Under the pieces are notes generated by a model. It did not search any database and was not told the DNA's origin. It worked only from the letters and a program-made list of their open reading frames with translations. A DNA stretch of 64,000 nt from positions 39,716,068-39,780,067 of the forward strand of contig CM059566.1 of the NCBI GenBank assembly GCA_030386875.1, read 5' to 3'. Positions 37,601 to 48,509 of this stretch are shown one piece after another (within the stretch, counting starts at the first letter, position 1; the number at the start of each line of letters is the position of its first letter). A program made the position numbers and the translations under genes. Source of the stretch: Morinoia aosen. Lineage: Eukaryota > Arthropoda > Malacostraca > Amphipoda > Talitridae.

Positions 37601-38470
37601 ACGTATCTATTTTCCTTCTTTCAACTTAGACACATAGTTTTGTTGGAAGAAATCACGGACACTTTGAGTTCAGATTTGTTGAAATTTTCGATACTAATTA
37701 ATTGGACGCACTATTTCTAGACCTAAAATATTACGATAAGCTTTCCGTTTAAAAAGTATTTACACGAAAAGGAAAATAGAAAACCATTTACTTTGAACAT
37801 GGGGAAATTATATACAAACGCTATTTAATTCTGTAATTAACTAATTTAATTACCTTCTAATTCATTTCCCTTTTTCCATCAAGTTAAAAATGCTTAGAAA
37901 AGCCATTACGCCAATTGGGGTGGATGAGCTTCGGCTTCTGCTAGATGGCCGCGGTGGAAATTAAGTAATTCTAACTGCTTAATTAAAAAGGTTCAACCGT
38001 TCTTTTTTCATAGGAAACGCACATTTTAATTCATAAAAGTGCAATACAAAAGACTTTTCTGAACGGTAAACATATTTACTCTTTTTACATTTTATATTTT
38101 TTATCACAGGTAAGAAACATACACTTTTTCTTCCAGAACTAAGATAGGTACATATAGTCTCCTAAAACCAAATCCACACTCACTTCCCTTCAAACTAAGA
38201 TATGGTAACAGTTTCGGCGTAATGTAAAAATCTCACGAATTTTCTCCCAGAAGTAAAGTACGTACATATTTTGTTATAAAAGTAGGCAAGTACTCATTTT
38301 CCACCACAAGTGAGAGAAGTACACATTTTCATCCACGAGAAAAAGAAGCACTCATTTTCATACAAAAGTAACGAAAGTGCACATTATTTCATGGGTACAA
38401 TTTTGTATCCACACAAATTGAGGCATTCAGACAGAAATTCAATGAAGTCTCAGGAGCACAAGTAGAAACC
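37601..38470. other. Unannotated AT-rich stretch
   Basis: Loose repetition of ACACATTTTC-type words at 38270-38390. No feature recognised. Confidence 0.4.
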
Positions 38471-39034
38471 GCTAACGCGCACCGAAGGAACTGCTAACGC
38501 GCGCCGAAGGAACCGCTAACGCGCGCCGAAGGAACTGCTAACGCGCGCCGAAAGAACTGCTAACGCGCGCCGAAGGAACTGCTAACGCGCGCCGAAAAAA
38601 CTGCTAACGCGCGCCGAAAAAACTGCTAGCGCGCGCCGAAAAAACTGCTAACGCGCGCCGAAAAAACTGCTAACGCGCGCCGAAAAAACTGCTAACGCGC
38701 GCCGAAAAAACTGCTAACGCGCGCCGAAAAAACTGCTAACGCGCGCCGAAAAAACTGCTAACGCGCGCCGAAGAAACTGCTAACGCGCGCCGAAGGAACT
38801 GCTAACGCGCGCCGAAAAAATTGCTAACGCACGCCGAAGGAACTGCTAACGCGCGCCGAAGGAACTGCTAACGCGCGCCGAAGGAACTGCTAACGCGCAC
38901 CGAAGGAACTGCTAACGCGCACCGAAGGAACTGCTAACGCGCGCCGAAGGAACTGCTAACGCGCGCCGAAGGAACTGCTAACGCGCGCCGAAGGAACTGC
39001 TAACGCGCGCCGAAGGAACTGCTAACGCGCGCCG
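38471..39034. repeat. 22-bp CpG-rich minisatellite
   Basis: About 25 copies of GCTAACGCGCGCCGAAGGAA plus CT. Central copies have AAAAAA where flanking copies have AAGGAA. Each unit holds four CpG steps (ACGCGCGCCG), striking in AT-rich surroundings. Confidence 0.95.
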
Positions 39035-41514
39035 CACAAGCTAACTAAAGAAACTAAGTAGAAGTTCACGGCTAACAGCATCGCCATCCAAACGCGTCAG
39101 TGAAAAATAGAACTTTAAGTGGAAGTATCGATGTCTTTAATCCGTGCGGGTATCTGATGAATTAAATTTAACTATTTCATTAAAGGGAGATTAACTCATA
39201 CATATAAATAGTTGAAGACAAAGATTGCATATGTGATGAAATAAATACAAATATTTGGTGAGTGATGCATAATTTCAAGATTACAACGTAAATATATCAC
39301 GACTTTTAAACATATTTATCTAAAAACTAAGACATTAATATTCGATGAGTGAGATGCAAATACTTGAAGGTTGCGAAACAAATGTTTGTTGAGAAAACTC
39401 AAAATACCGGAATTAATATTTAAATTAATATTTAAATTAATATTTATTTGATATGCGAGACGTGAGCTTTAGATGAGATGGATGCGAGTCTTCCATGAAC
39501 CCAAAGCAAATTTTGATGAATGACGAGTAAAAATGCGGGATGTCACGTCGGTATTTATGTAGTAAATATTTATTCATATAATGGGGTCACATTATAAGCA
39601 ACTAATGATCATTTGAGGCGGCTATGTTGGAGCGTATGAAATAAATATATAAATAAATAAATACATAAATAAAATGCGTTTACTACTCATGAAATGAACA
39701 AATAAAAAAGATGATAATTATACATCTTACGGAGCAGTTAATCTATGCTACGTGCATTATAAAGACGAGGGAAATTATTACATTTGAATTATTTTGTTTA
39801 AAATTGGCTCATAAATCCTTTGTAAATAATTTAGCTTCGTGAACCGCTACGATGAAATGAAGAGCAGAAATAACTTGCTAATGTCTGAAATGAGGAAACT
39901 GAAAGGTTTTTAACTATCAGTATTGATAAACTAATGCAATTTAAGCTCTTGAGAAACTATACTGATATCTGACCTTCAATTTGGACTATCGTAAAAACAT
40001 TGTTTTTAAATTTAAATTAATTCGATTTTTTTACTTCATTTATTCTATAAATTTTGATTATGCAATTGATCCCACACACGTGTATGAATCTCCAATGTGA
40101 TCTTGATTAACACGAGAGGTAAACCAAAGTCCAGCAAATTTTGTCATCAAGACGATCTCGTAACTAAAAAAATATGCCGGCGAATCATCAAACTTTCTTT
40201 GTAAGCAAAACTCCCGGACCCAGCGCAAGTTTTATTCCCAGGAAATTCTAGAAGAAGAGTCGAAAATTTTGCGTTCAGGTCAAATTTGTCAGACCGCCGA
40301 AAGCCACGACGCAAATCTGTCCCCAGCGCCGGCCAAAAAAACAAGTCCAGCCAAACCCGGCGGGGAGTGATGGAAGGAAGGCGCTCGAAGAATATTGTAG
40401 TTCGCTCAAAAATCTAGGCATTTAAAAAAAAATTCTGAATCCCCAGAAAAAACTCAGACGCGGCCTAGCTCTTTTGTCATTCAGCGATCTCTCGAAGAGA
40501 AAAATATTTTCGCGCAGAAGGAAACGGATGATATTTTTGGGGAATATTTAAACTTTCTGGCCTGTGCTCGAAGGCACCATGACATATTGGAGGGTGGGAA
40601 CAAAGTTATCCAAGTTCTTTGATATTTTTATTTATTAGTGCAGCTACCTGTCATTATTTCATTGACGATCATATAAGTTTATAAGTTAGATTTAGCATCC
40701 CTTACAACAAAACAGGTGTTCCAAGGAGAGAGGAATAAAGCCCTATTTGTTTAGAAATGTATTAAAACAGCATGGAATTAAGGGAACGGGAAATTTATGG
40801 ACAAGTGACTCCCCACACCCTGCGCATTGAAATAGCAAGATTGAAAGAAGTTTATGAAGCAAGACCAAAAAAAATTAATAACTGCTAAAAAGTAAGAAGT
40901 GGTGAGCCGAACAGAAAGTAATAGCTGCAGAATTGACAAAGAGTTGCAAGTGCAGACCCGAAAAAATTAACCGTAAAAAACCTATTCAATCTCAACAAAA
41001 GAAAAGCCTAAAATTCTCATGGACACAATAATTGTATCTGCTCATGGATGACAAAAAATTTATTTAGCGTATATAAACCAAAGATCATCATTTTAAACCG
41101 ATGAACGAAAAAAAATATTCCGTCTACGCCACCAAGAGGAAATAATTCCATAGATGCAAACAGCAGAGAAGAACTCTGTACGGGTAGAGTGAAAAGAACA
41201 ACCCTATGAGAGATAACGAGTCTAAGCATTCATACAAAAGACAATGAACCCAAGCATTCATACAAAAGAAAATGAACCTTTGTATTCATGAAAAATAATA
41301 ATAATGAGCCCCAGCATTCATAGAAAAAACAAGAGCATTCACCAAAATAAGCTCTAGCATTCATATAAAAGAGAACAAGTTTACGTGTTCATCCGAAAAA
41401 AAAGACCCAAATATTCATTCAAAAGAGAAAGAACCTGAACATTGATTCAGAAGAAAACGAACCCAAGCATTCACATAAAAGATAACAAGCTCATGCGTTC
41501 ATGGAAAATAAAAC
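39035..41514. other. Unannotated AT-rich stretch
   Basis: Contains a short AAATTAATATTT triplication at 39418-39448, an (AAAT)n-like tract at 39640-39680 and loosely repeated CATTCATACAAAAGA words at 41225-41490. No gene recognised. Confidence 0.4.
40683..40752 (+). repeat. Dispersed repeat family, member 3
   Basis: AGTTAGATTTAGC then ACAACAAAACAGGTGTTCCA, an AGAGAGG stretch and CCTATTTG. Block order as at 11601, 21355 and 63757. Confidence 0.5.
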
Positions 41515-41885
41515 AAGTGCACGCACTCAAGGTACAGAACACAAAGTTGCGTATCCGTGCTACAGAACACGAAGTTGCGATCCGTACTACAGAACACGAA
41601 GTGGTGTATCCGTGATACAGAACACAAAGTTGCGTATCTGTGCAACAGAACACGAAGTTGCGATCCGTACTACAGAACACGAAGTGGTGTATCCGTGATA
41701 CAGAACACAAAGTTGCGTATCTGTGCAACAGAACACGAAGTTGCGATCCGTGATACAGAATACGAAGTTGCGTATCTGTGCGTCAGAACGCGAAGTTGCG
41801 TATCCGTCACGAAGTTGCGTATCCGTGCTTCAGAACATGAAGTCGCGTATCCGTCACGCAGTTGCGTATCCGTGCAACAGAACAC
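41515..41885. repeat. 26-28-bp tandem repeat
   Basis: About 14 units with the words CAGAACACGAAGTTGCG and TATCCGTG. An 81-bp block near 41585-41665 is repeated immediately after. The last units lose the CAGAACAC part. Confidence 0.85.
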
Positions 41886-42350
41886 GATGCCGTCCACAGC
41901 ACGCACAAAACGAGCATTGGATGCACACGCCAGCCAGGGAAGACCCGAAGTCAGTCCAGCAGTGGCTGCAAGAAAATCTTCCGCCTAGGGTCGAGTAAAA
42001 AGGATAGTATCACTGAAGGCGACCGAAGCAAACTTTTACGAAGTTCCAAACGATCCTCGAACTTGAAACCTTAAATAGAAATTTCCAGTCCGAACTTCGA
42101 ACAAGTCAGAAGACAATTAAGATCGTACGGAAAGTTTGTGCATTATATTAACCCGGGGGCACTCTAGAGTTTTAAAAGTCGACATACGACTGAAATTCAA
42201 AATTTCTATGCATATTAAGAATTTCAGACTCGGAAATGAATAAAGATTAGATGGAAAATACAGATATTGCGCCTATCGTTCGCCTTCCAAGAAAAGCTAG
42301 GGAATTTAAGTGATGCAATGGGGTGAAATTAGGTTGAAACGTTTTTTACA
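41886..42350. other. Unannotated spacer
   Basis: No recognisable feature. Confidence 0.4.
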
Positions 42351-43382
42351 CATAACAATGTCCAGCACTCATGATAACAATACCCAGCACTCATGATAAC
42401 AATACCCAGCACACATGATACCAATGTCCAGCACACATGATAACAATACCAGCACACATGATAACAATACCCAGCACACATGATAACAATACCCAGCACA
42501 CATGATAACAATACCCAGCACACATGATAACAATACCCAGCACACATGATAACAATACCCAGCACACATGATACCAATGTCCAGCACACATGATAACAAT
42601 GTCCTGCACACATGATAACAATGTCCTGCACACATGATAACAATGTCCAGCACACATGATAACAATGTCCAACACACATGATAACAATGTCCTGCGCACA
42701 TGTTAACAATGTCCTGCACACATGATAAAAATGTCCTGCACACATGATAACAATGTCCTGCACACATGATAACAATGTCCTGCACACATGATAACAATGT
42801 CCTGCGCACATGTTAACAATGTCCTGCACACATGATAACAATGTCCTGCACACATGATAACAATGTCCTGCACACATGATAACAATGTCCTGCACACATG
42901 ATAACAATGTCCTGCACACATGATAACAATGTCCAGCACACATGATAACAATACCCAGCACACATGATACCAATGTCCAGCACACATGATACCAATGTCC
43001 AGCACACATGATAACAATACCCAGCACACATGATACCAATGTCCAGCACACATGATAACAATACCCAGCACACATGATAACAATGTCCTGCACACATGAT
43101 AACAATGTCCTGCACACATGATAACAATGTCCAGCACACATGATAACAATGTCCAACACACATGATAACAATGTCCTGCACACATGATAACAATGTCCTG
43201 CACACATGATAACAATGTCCTGCACACATGATAACAATGTCCTGCACACATGATAACAATGTCCAGCACACATGATAACAATGTCCAACACACATGATAA
43301 CAATGTCCTGCGCGCATGATAACAATGTCCTGCACACATGATAACAATGTCCTGCACACATGATAACAATGTCCTGCACACA
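42351..43382. repeat. 22-bp minisatellite, left part (split by retrotransposon)
   Basis: About 47 units of CACATGATAACAATGTCCTG plus CA, with variants in which TACCCAGC, TGTCCAGC or GATACCAATG replace the consensus. Twenty-two is not a multiple of three and the minus strand has no stop in the unit, so three minus frames stay open with Cys/His/Ile-rich repeats. The array stops exactly at the 5' LTR and resumes in register after the 3' LTR. Confidence 0.95.
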
Positions 43383-45024
43383 TGTCGAGAATCTGTTAAG
43401 AATAATCAATTTTCGAATTAGAAATGAGAATTTAGGGAAAATCTTAACCAGGTGTGATAAATTCGAGTTTTTGATCATGTGTAACAACTTTACGTGTAAC
43501 AAATTTAGTACTTCAAAAAGAAAAAAATACATCAGTGGGCTTTGCTTTAATGTGTTGTTAAAACATTGTAGGGTGCGCATTCAGCAGTACAGAGAGTGAT
43601 CGAGTCCACACGTTCGTTGAAAGAATGTTTTGGTAAGGCCATTCTGAAGAGCATCGGGCATTTTTGTATTTATTTTACCACGAAGGAATATGTGAGGGAA
43701 CTTGGTTACAAGATCTCTTACAGGGCAGAGAAACCTTTCCACAAAAGTGTTTGTAGACAGGGCGATCTTAAAATAACATGAGGAGAAGAGGCCAGCGAAA
43801 CTTGAGAGGGTTCGGCTGAACCACATGGAGAGAAATTTATTGGAAGCACTTGTAAGCGTTGGGGCTGAGGACGCTGGACAGAAGAGGGTGACAGATTTAT
43901 GACACACCATGGTAGGCTTAGGAGGTCCGTTAAAGATGCGAGCAGTCTAACGCGGTGCATCATCATAGAAAGAAGTACGTGTAACCAAGTGTCATACTGG
44001 GAAAGCATTCTGAAAAATATAAGTGAAAATATTGAATATATTGAACGTATAGAGGAAGTTGAATAAGTTGTTTTGAGCCCGTAAATTAAAATGAAATTAA
44101 AAAAAATGTCACGTCTATTTTCCAGAAATGAAAACATCGTAACCAAACTGTGCAGTATATGAAGTAATAATTTGAACGACAGTTGGGCGGGTAAGGAGTA
44201 TTTCGGATCATAAGATATACAGTTCCTTTTGAAAAGAAGTTTTGAAATAAAAGTCATGAAAAATAATGTCACATTAACGTAAAAATTTAAAATAATTTTT
44301 GAGCACAATTTTTGGCAATTAAAAGAAGTAACGAGCTGATAAATTATTTGCAGGCAGGGCGGTCGTCGCAGATGTCTAACGTGATTGGAGGTTACGCGCT
44401 AGAAGTCAGAAGTGGAGATTTGGAAGGTGGTCGTCATAAATTTTTTGAACTGAGAATCACTTGTGGAGACTGAATTGGATTCGTGCCTTTGAGAAGGAAC
44501 GTGTGAACGAACGTTATGACCACATCTGTACTGCTGAACGCCACAATAATTGAGGGATATTCTGTCATATTCATGTGTGGGAAAGTGAGGGAAGGGCTGG
44601 CCGGCCAGATTTACTGGGATATCAATTGTGTGTAATTCAGTAGGGTAGGCTTTGAGGCAGGTTGTAAAATTGAACTGGGTTGTAATGACATGTTCATGGA
44701 TTGTGAGTCAATGTTATCGTATTGTATCAATTCTGCCGTAATTATAAATTCATGTTGAATTCATATGGCGTATATAAATATCCGTCAATGCAAAGGCAGC
44801 TCATCGATACAGGTGCGCACAGAATCGCGCGGATGTAAGTCGTGTATCAACTAATCGGTGAGTACCTTTTCTTTTTTAGTATATGTACGGTGATTGCCGA
44901 TTATTATTCATTTATTTTGTGGTGTGTATATAGCCTGGAGGTGTGTCATTCCTCTATTCCGAGAACCTGATCTTCTTGTTAATGAATTGTTAACAAGGAG
45001 GTGAAGGGACCATTTCTCGTGACA
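43383..45024 (+). repeat. 5' LTR (1642 bp)
   Basis: Starts TGTCGAGAATCTGTTAAG and ends CCATTTCTCGTGACA. Compared with the 3' LTR I count 14 substitutions and four small indels, net two bases, which agrees with the length difference. It carries TATATAAATA at 44771 and donor-like GTAAGT (44834) and GTGAGT (44858) downstream. Confidence 0.95.
44771..44780 (+). promoter_or_regulatory. Candidate TATA box in the 5' LTR
   Basis: TATATAAATA, followed about 30 bp later by CTCATCG, which could serve as the start site. It would drive the genomic RNA. Confidence 0.5.
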
Positions 45025-45032
45025 TCAGAATT

Positions 45033-45050
45033 TGGTGAGATCAACACGAT
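45033..45050 (+). other. Weak candidate primer-binding site
   Basis: TGGTGAGATCAACACGAT begins eight bases after the LTR. It starts with TGG as expected for pairing to a tRNA CCA end, but I cannot name the tRNA and the gap is long. Confidence 0.25.
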
Positions 45051-45393
45051 CGCTTTGTAATATTTTGTGAGTGTAGTATGGCAGTTGCATTGTATTTTTT
45101 TTTGCGTTTGTTAGTTCATGTGCAAAACGTACAGAAATTCAGTGGAGGTACATAAATCGTAGTGATGATTTTCTGTGTGCCGGTGTGAGAAGCCAGCAAG
45201 CACATAGCTCTATAGATGTAGAAAGTGAAAGTGTTTATAAAAGTGATAAGTTTCAGTGAGAAAATCCTAGTGTGTTCACTCGATTAATTTCAAAGTTTCA
45301 GTAAAAGTTTTACAGTGAGTAGGTGTGGAAAACATTTGAGTGATCGCAAAATTTTGAGTTTTTGGAGAAAGTGAATTGGAGAAGATCGACACT

Positions 45394-45984
45394 ATGCCTG
45401 CCCGTGGGAGAAGGAACAACGACCGCAGAAATGCGCCAGCAACGCCACCACGACCCGAAGAGGAAGCAGTAAACATGCCCGTGGTAACGAGTTGCGTGGG
45501 AGCCATAGGGGCCAAGTTCAGGAGGGGCGACGATGTAGGGGAACATATGGCTAGGTTGAAGTTTTTGACGGGCAATCTGAATAACAGCGAGCAGGTGAAT
45601 GCCTTCTTCCTATGCCTAGGTCCACAAGAGGCAAAGGAATGCAATAAAATAATTGGTACACTAACGAACCTACGAGAAGCAGAAAGATGGCTGCGCTCCT
45701 ACGCCGATCAAGTAGAACATCCGACTCAAGCGCTGTTTGAAATAGTGACCAAGAAGCAAACAAGCCGAGAAGGAGTTTCAGAGTACCTGACGCGCCTAGA
45801 AAGGCTGTACAACGAGAATTATCTGGAACATCCGGAACGAATCCTTGTAGATTTGATGTGGCTCGGATTAAGGGAGAACATCACGAGACCCTTTCGAAGT
45901 GATGCGCGACCTACGACAGTACAAGAATTGAGAGACATGGTAATCGAGGTGGAAAATCGACGGATAGTACCAGTACCAAGGTAA
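45394..45984 (+). CDS. gag: Gag, cut short by an in-frame TAA
   Basis: ATG at 45394 opens 196 codons ending with TAA at 45982-45984. The basic N-terminus (MPARGRRNNDRR) is followed by a capsid-type region; YLTRLERLYNENYL...MWLGLRENI (about residues 140-170) matches the pattern of retrotransposon Gag domains. The same frame continues without another stop to 46413, so the TAA is probably a mutation, not the natural end. Intact Gag would form the virus-like particle. I did not use the earlier TTG codons, as eukaryotic starts require a stronger case. Confidence 0.8.
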   Translation: MPARGRRNNDRRNAPATPPRPEEEAVNMPVVTSCVGAIGAKFRRGDDVGEHMARLKFLTGNLNNSEQVNAFFLCLGPQEAKECNKIIGTLTNLREAERWLRSYADQVEHPTQALFEIVTKKQTSREGVSEYLTRLERLYNENYLEHPERILVDLMWLGLRENITRPFRSDARPTTVQELRDMVIEVENRRIVPVPR

Positions 45985-46413
45985 ACGACAGAGAAGAGGG
46001 AACCGGAGAGAGAGAGAGCGCAGCGAAGCGAGAGGAGGCCACAGCATGAGACTGCACGTGTCGGCCATACGATGCGGCATTCACCACAACGGCCTAGAGG
46101 GTACCGCCATGAAGTGCCACCCTGGAGAGAAAGGAACAGACAAATACGCCACTCTCCTTATAATCGAAGAGGAAATTATGAAGCACCCCACTGGAGCGAA
46201 AAAGGCAGACTTAGGAGTCATCAGCACCAAATTTACGACGCAAGAGAGCCACAGCCGCATCCGGAAGTACCACCTGCACCTGCTGTGGACTTAGCCCAGT
46301 ATAGAGCAGTGCCACCGCCGAGCGTCAACTGTGGAAAATTTGGGCACCTAAGAGATAATTGCAGAGTGCAACAGTTTGCAGGACAGCCAAAAAACGGAAT
46401 AGGAGACCGTTAG
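45985..46413 (+). pseudogene. gag: Gag C-terminal part with altered zinc knuckle, beyond the stop
   Basis: This continues the gag frame for 142 codons to TAG at 46411. It is Arg/Pro-rich (nucleocapsid-like). Near its end it reads SVNCGKFGHLRDNC: the CCHC knuckle spacing with the second Cys (46330), His (46345) and third Cys (46360), but the first Cys position is Ser (AGC, 46321). The last 55 bases overlap the pol frame. Confidence 0.75.
46389..46395 (+). promoter_or_regulatory. -1 ribosomal frameshift heptamer A AAA AAC
   Basis: In the gag frame the codons are CCA AAA AAC, so the heptamer is in the X XXY YYZ phase. A -1 slip enters the frame that encodes protease; the gag stop follows at 46411. 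A AAA AAC is among the classic slippery sites. I did not establish a downstream pseudoknot. Confidence 0.8.
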
Positions 46414-48509
46414 CCCCACTAATAAATCCCAGCGTTGTACTCCAAGTGAATGGCACACCTGTTACCGCACTTCTTGATACCGGAGCAAATATATGCTTGG
46501 TAAAAGAGCGTGTGGTTGCGGGGATTAAAAATGCTAGTGTGAAAGGAACATCGACTGCATTAAAAACAATTGGAGATGAACCCGTACCGGTGCTGGGGAA
46601 GATTAATGTGCCAATCAAAGTTAACGGTCAGAAAATTGTTCAGAGATGTTTTGTTGTGCGGGAAAATGCATTCCCAGGAGACCTGCTAATAGGAGTGGAA
46701 GTAATGAACAAAGTCAACGCAAAGCTAGACTTCGGAAAACGTAGGGCATCATTCTTTGGCACTTACGTGAACATGTTTTCAGCACCAGGACACGCTTCTC
46801 CGAAAATTCTGTGTGTAACGAGGGAAGAAACATCTGTCACTCTGGCTGAGGATATTACAGTGAAGCCTCGCGCGCAAACCATGGTGAAGTGCCGAGCAGA
46901 TGGCAAGTTTGATGGGAAGGAAGTAATTTTAGAGCCTAGAATTAAGTGGGCGCCGTACGTCGGAGCCACCGCTGCAAAGGTACAAAACGGGTATGTTTTG
47001 ATGCCTGTACTTAACCCTTTTGCCGAAGAAATCGCTCTGACTGAAGGAGCAATAATTGCAACATGCCACGAAATCGCGAATGAAGATGCAACTGCAGAAG
47101 AAAACAATGCGGAAAATAGCGAAGCAGAAAATCACCGCAGAGAGAAGCGCTTTCAGCAAATTGATGAGCTTGACCTCAGTCACTTGGTTGCTGAAAAACA
47201 AGAACAAGTTAGGAACCTGTTGAAGGAATATCACAAGACGATTAGTGCAGACGAGATGGATATTGGCCATGTGAGAGGAGTGAAATACAAAATTTTGCTG
47301 AGTGATTACAGGCCAATTCAAACGAAAGGATGGCGTATTTCGTACTCCAGCCAAGAAATTATTGATAAAAAGGTCTCGGAGATGATCGAAAGTGGAGTTG
47401 TGCAAGAGAGTACAAGTGCTTGGAAAAACCTGCTCGTACTCGTAAAGAAGCCAGGAGGAGGCCACAGAGTTTGCCTTGATTTGCGAGCTGTAAACATGCG
47501 GGTGATAAACGAACATTATCCGATTCCACACATTGTAGGGACACTGGAGGAGGTGGCTGGCAAAGAATACTATTCCATTGTCGATGCAAAATCACCCTTC
47601 CATCAAATTGAGCTAGATGAAGAAAGTAAGCAGTACACGGCGTTTCAAACTCGACAAGGCAACTTCGAGTTCTCTAGGCTACCTATGGGACTTAAGTGCT
47701 CAACATCAGTGTACCAGAGAGTAATTTGTCATGTTCTGAAAAGGCAACTTGGAAAATTCGCCGCTATTTACTTGGACGACGTGTGCGTTAACTCTATGAC
47801 TTTTGAGAGTCACCTAGAAAATTTAAGGGAAGTGTTGCACGAGTTTCAATGTGCCGGAGTAAAAATAGGCTTGGACAAGTGCAAATTTGCACAAAAACCA
47901 GTAAAGTGCCTAGGATGTTACATCAGTCGTGAGGGACTTATTCCAGACCCCAAAAACGTGGAGGCAATGCAGAGTTACCCTAGGCCGACTACCGCACGTA
48001 AAGTGCGCTCGTTCGTGGCAGCGCTCAATTTCTACCGGCGCTTCATTCCGCACTTTGCCACAACAGCTGCACCCCTTAATGCGCTGACTAAAAAGGGGGC
48101 AAGGTTCCAGTGGAAGGAAGAACACGAACAAGCCTTCTGCAAACTTAAGCAGCTCATGATAGAAGCTCCAGTTCTGAAGAAGCCTTCTCAAAATGAGACG
48201 TATTACTTGAGCTGTGATGCCTCAAATGAGGGCTCTGGCGCGGTCCTTGCGCAAAAATGTAATGGTAAGGAACAACCGATTGGATACTTCAGCAAAAGAT
48301 TCAATGATGCTGAAAAACGTTATTCAATCACTGAACGTGAAGGATTAGCAGTAGTAGCGGCTGTGAATCACTTTTCACCTTACCTGTACGGCAATAAATT
48401 TGTTGTGATTACTGATCACACGGCTCTCAAATATTTGTTCAAAGGTAAAAACACCAAGAACAACAGAATTATGAGATGGGCCCTAACACTCAATATGATT
48501 TTGAGGTGA
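46389..48509 (+). CDS. pol: Pol part 1: protease, reverse transcriptase, RNase H
   Basis: Reached by frameshift, since the frame is closed by TAA at 46356 and has no ATG before protease. The aspartic protease has DTGA with its Asp codon at 46476. RT (about 47280-47950) shows SIVDAKSPFHQI (Asp at 47583), LPMGLKCS and the YLDD box (47769-47780). RNase H (about 48190-48500) shows YLSCDAS, ITEREGLAVV and ITDHTALKYLF, its Asp/Glu/Asp set. The frame ends at TGA 48507 just inside the conserved RNase H tail; homology resumes one frame back at about 48491. A one-base deletion or two-base insertion near 48489-48494 explains it. Confidence 0.9.
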   Translation, partial: KKRNRRPLAPLINPSVVLQVNGTPVTALLDTGANICLVKERVVAGIKNASVKGTSTALKTIGDEPVPVLGKINVPIKVNGQKIVQRCFVVRENAFPGDLLIGVEVMNKVNAKLDFGKRRASFFGTYVNMFSAPGHASPKILCVTREETSVTLAEDITVKPRAQTMVKCRADGKFDGKEVILEPRIKWAPYVGATAAKVQNGYVLMPVLNPFAEEIALTEGAIIATCHEIANEDATAEENNAENSEAENHRREKRFQQIDELDLSHLVAEKQEQVRNLLKEYHKTISADEMDIGHVRGVKYKILLSDYRPIQTKGWRISYSSQEIIDKKVSEMIESGVVQESTSAWKNLLVLVKKPGGGHRVCLDLRAVNMRVINEHYPIPHIVGTLEEVAGKEYYSIVDAKSPFHQIELDEESKQYTAFQTRQGNFEFSRLPMGLKCSTSVYQRVICHVLKRQLGKFAAIYLDDVCVNSMTFESHLENLREVLHEFQCAGVKIGLDKCKFAQKPVKCLGCYISREGLIPDPKNVEAMQSYPRPTTARKVRSFVAALNFYRRFIPHFATTAAPLNALTKKGARFQWKEEHEQAFCKLKQLMIEAPVLKKPSQNETYYLSCDASNEGSGAVLAQKCNGKEQPIGYFSKRFNDAEKRYSITEREGLAVVAAVNHFSPYLYGNKFVVITDHTALKYLFKGKNTKNNRIMRWALTLNMILR

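Noticed and set aside
42329-43580. Cys/His-rich minus-strand frames resembling a zinc-finger array
   Set aside because: Regular His and Cys come from the 22-bp unit read in rotating frames; the spacing does not fit any zinc-finger class and the frames end at the array borders.
43718-44308. 196-codon minus-strand frame present in both LTRs (also 53031-53621)
   Set aside because: It occurs twice because it lies in the LTR. It is antisense to the element, AT-rich and matches no known family.
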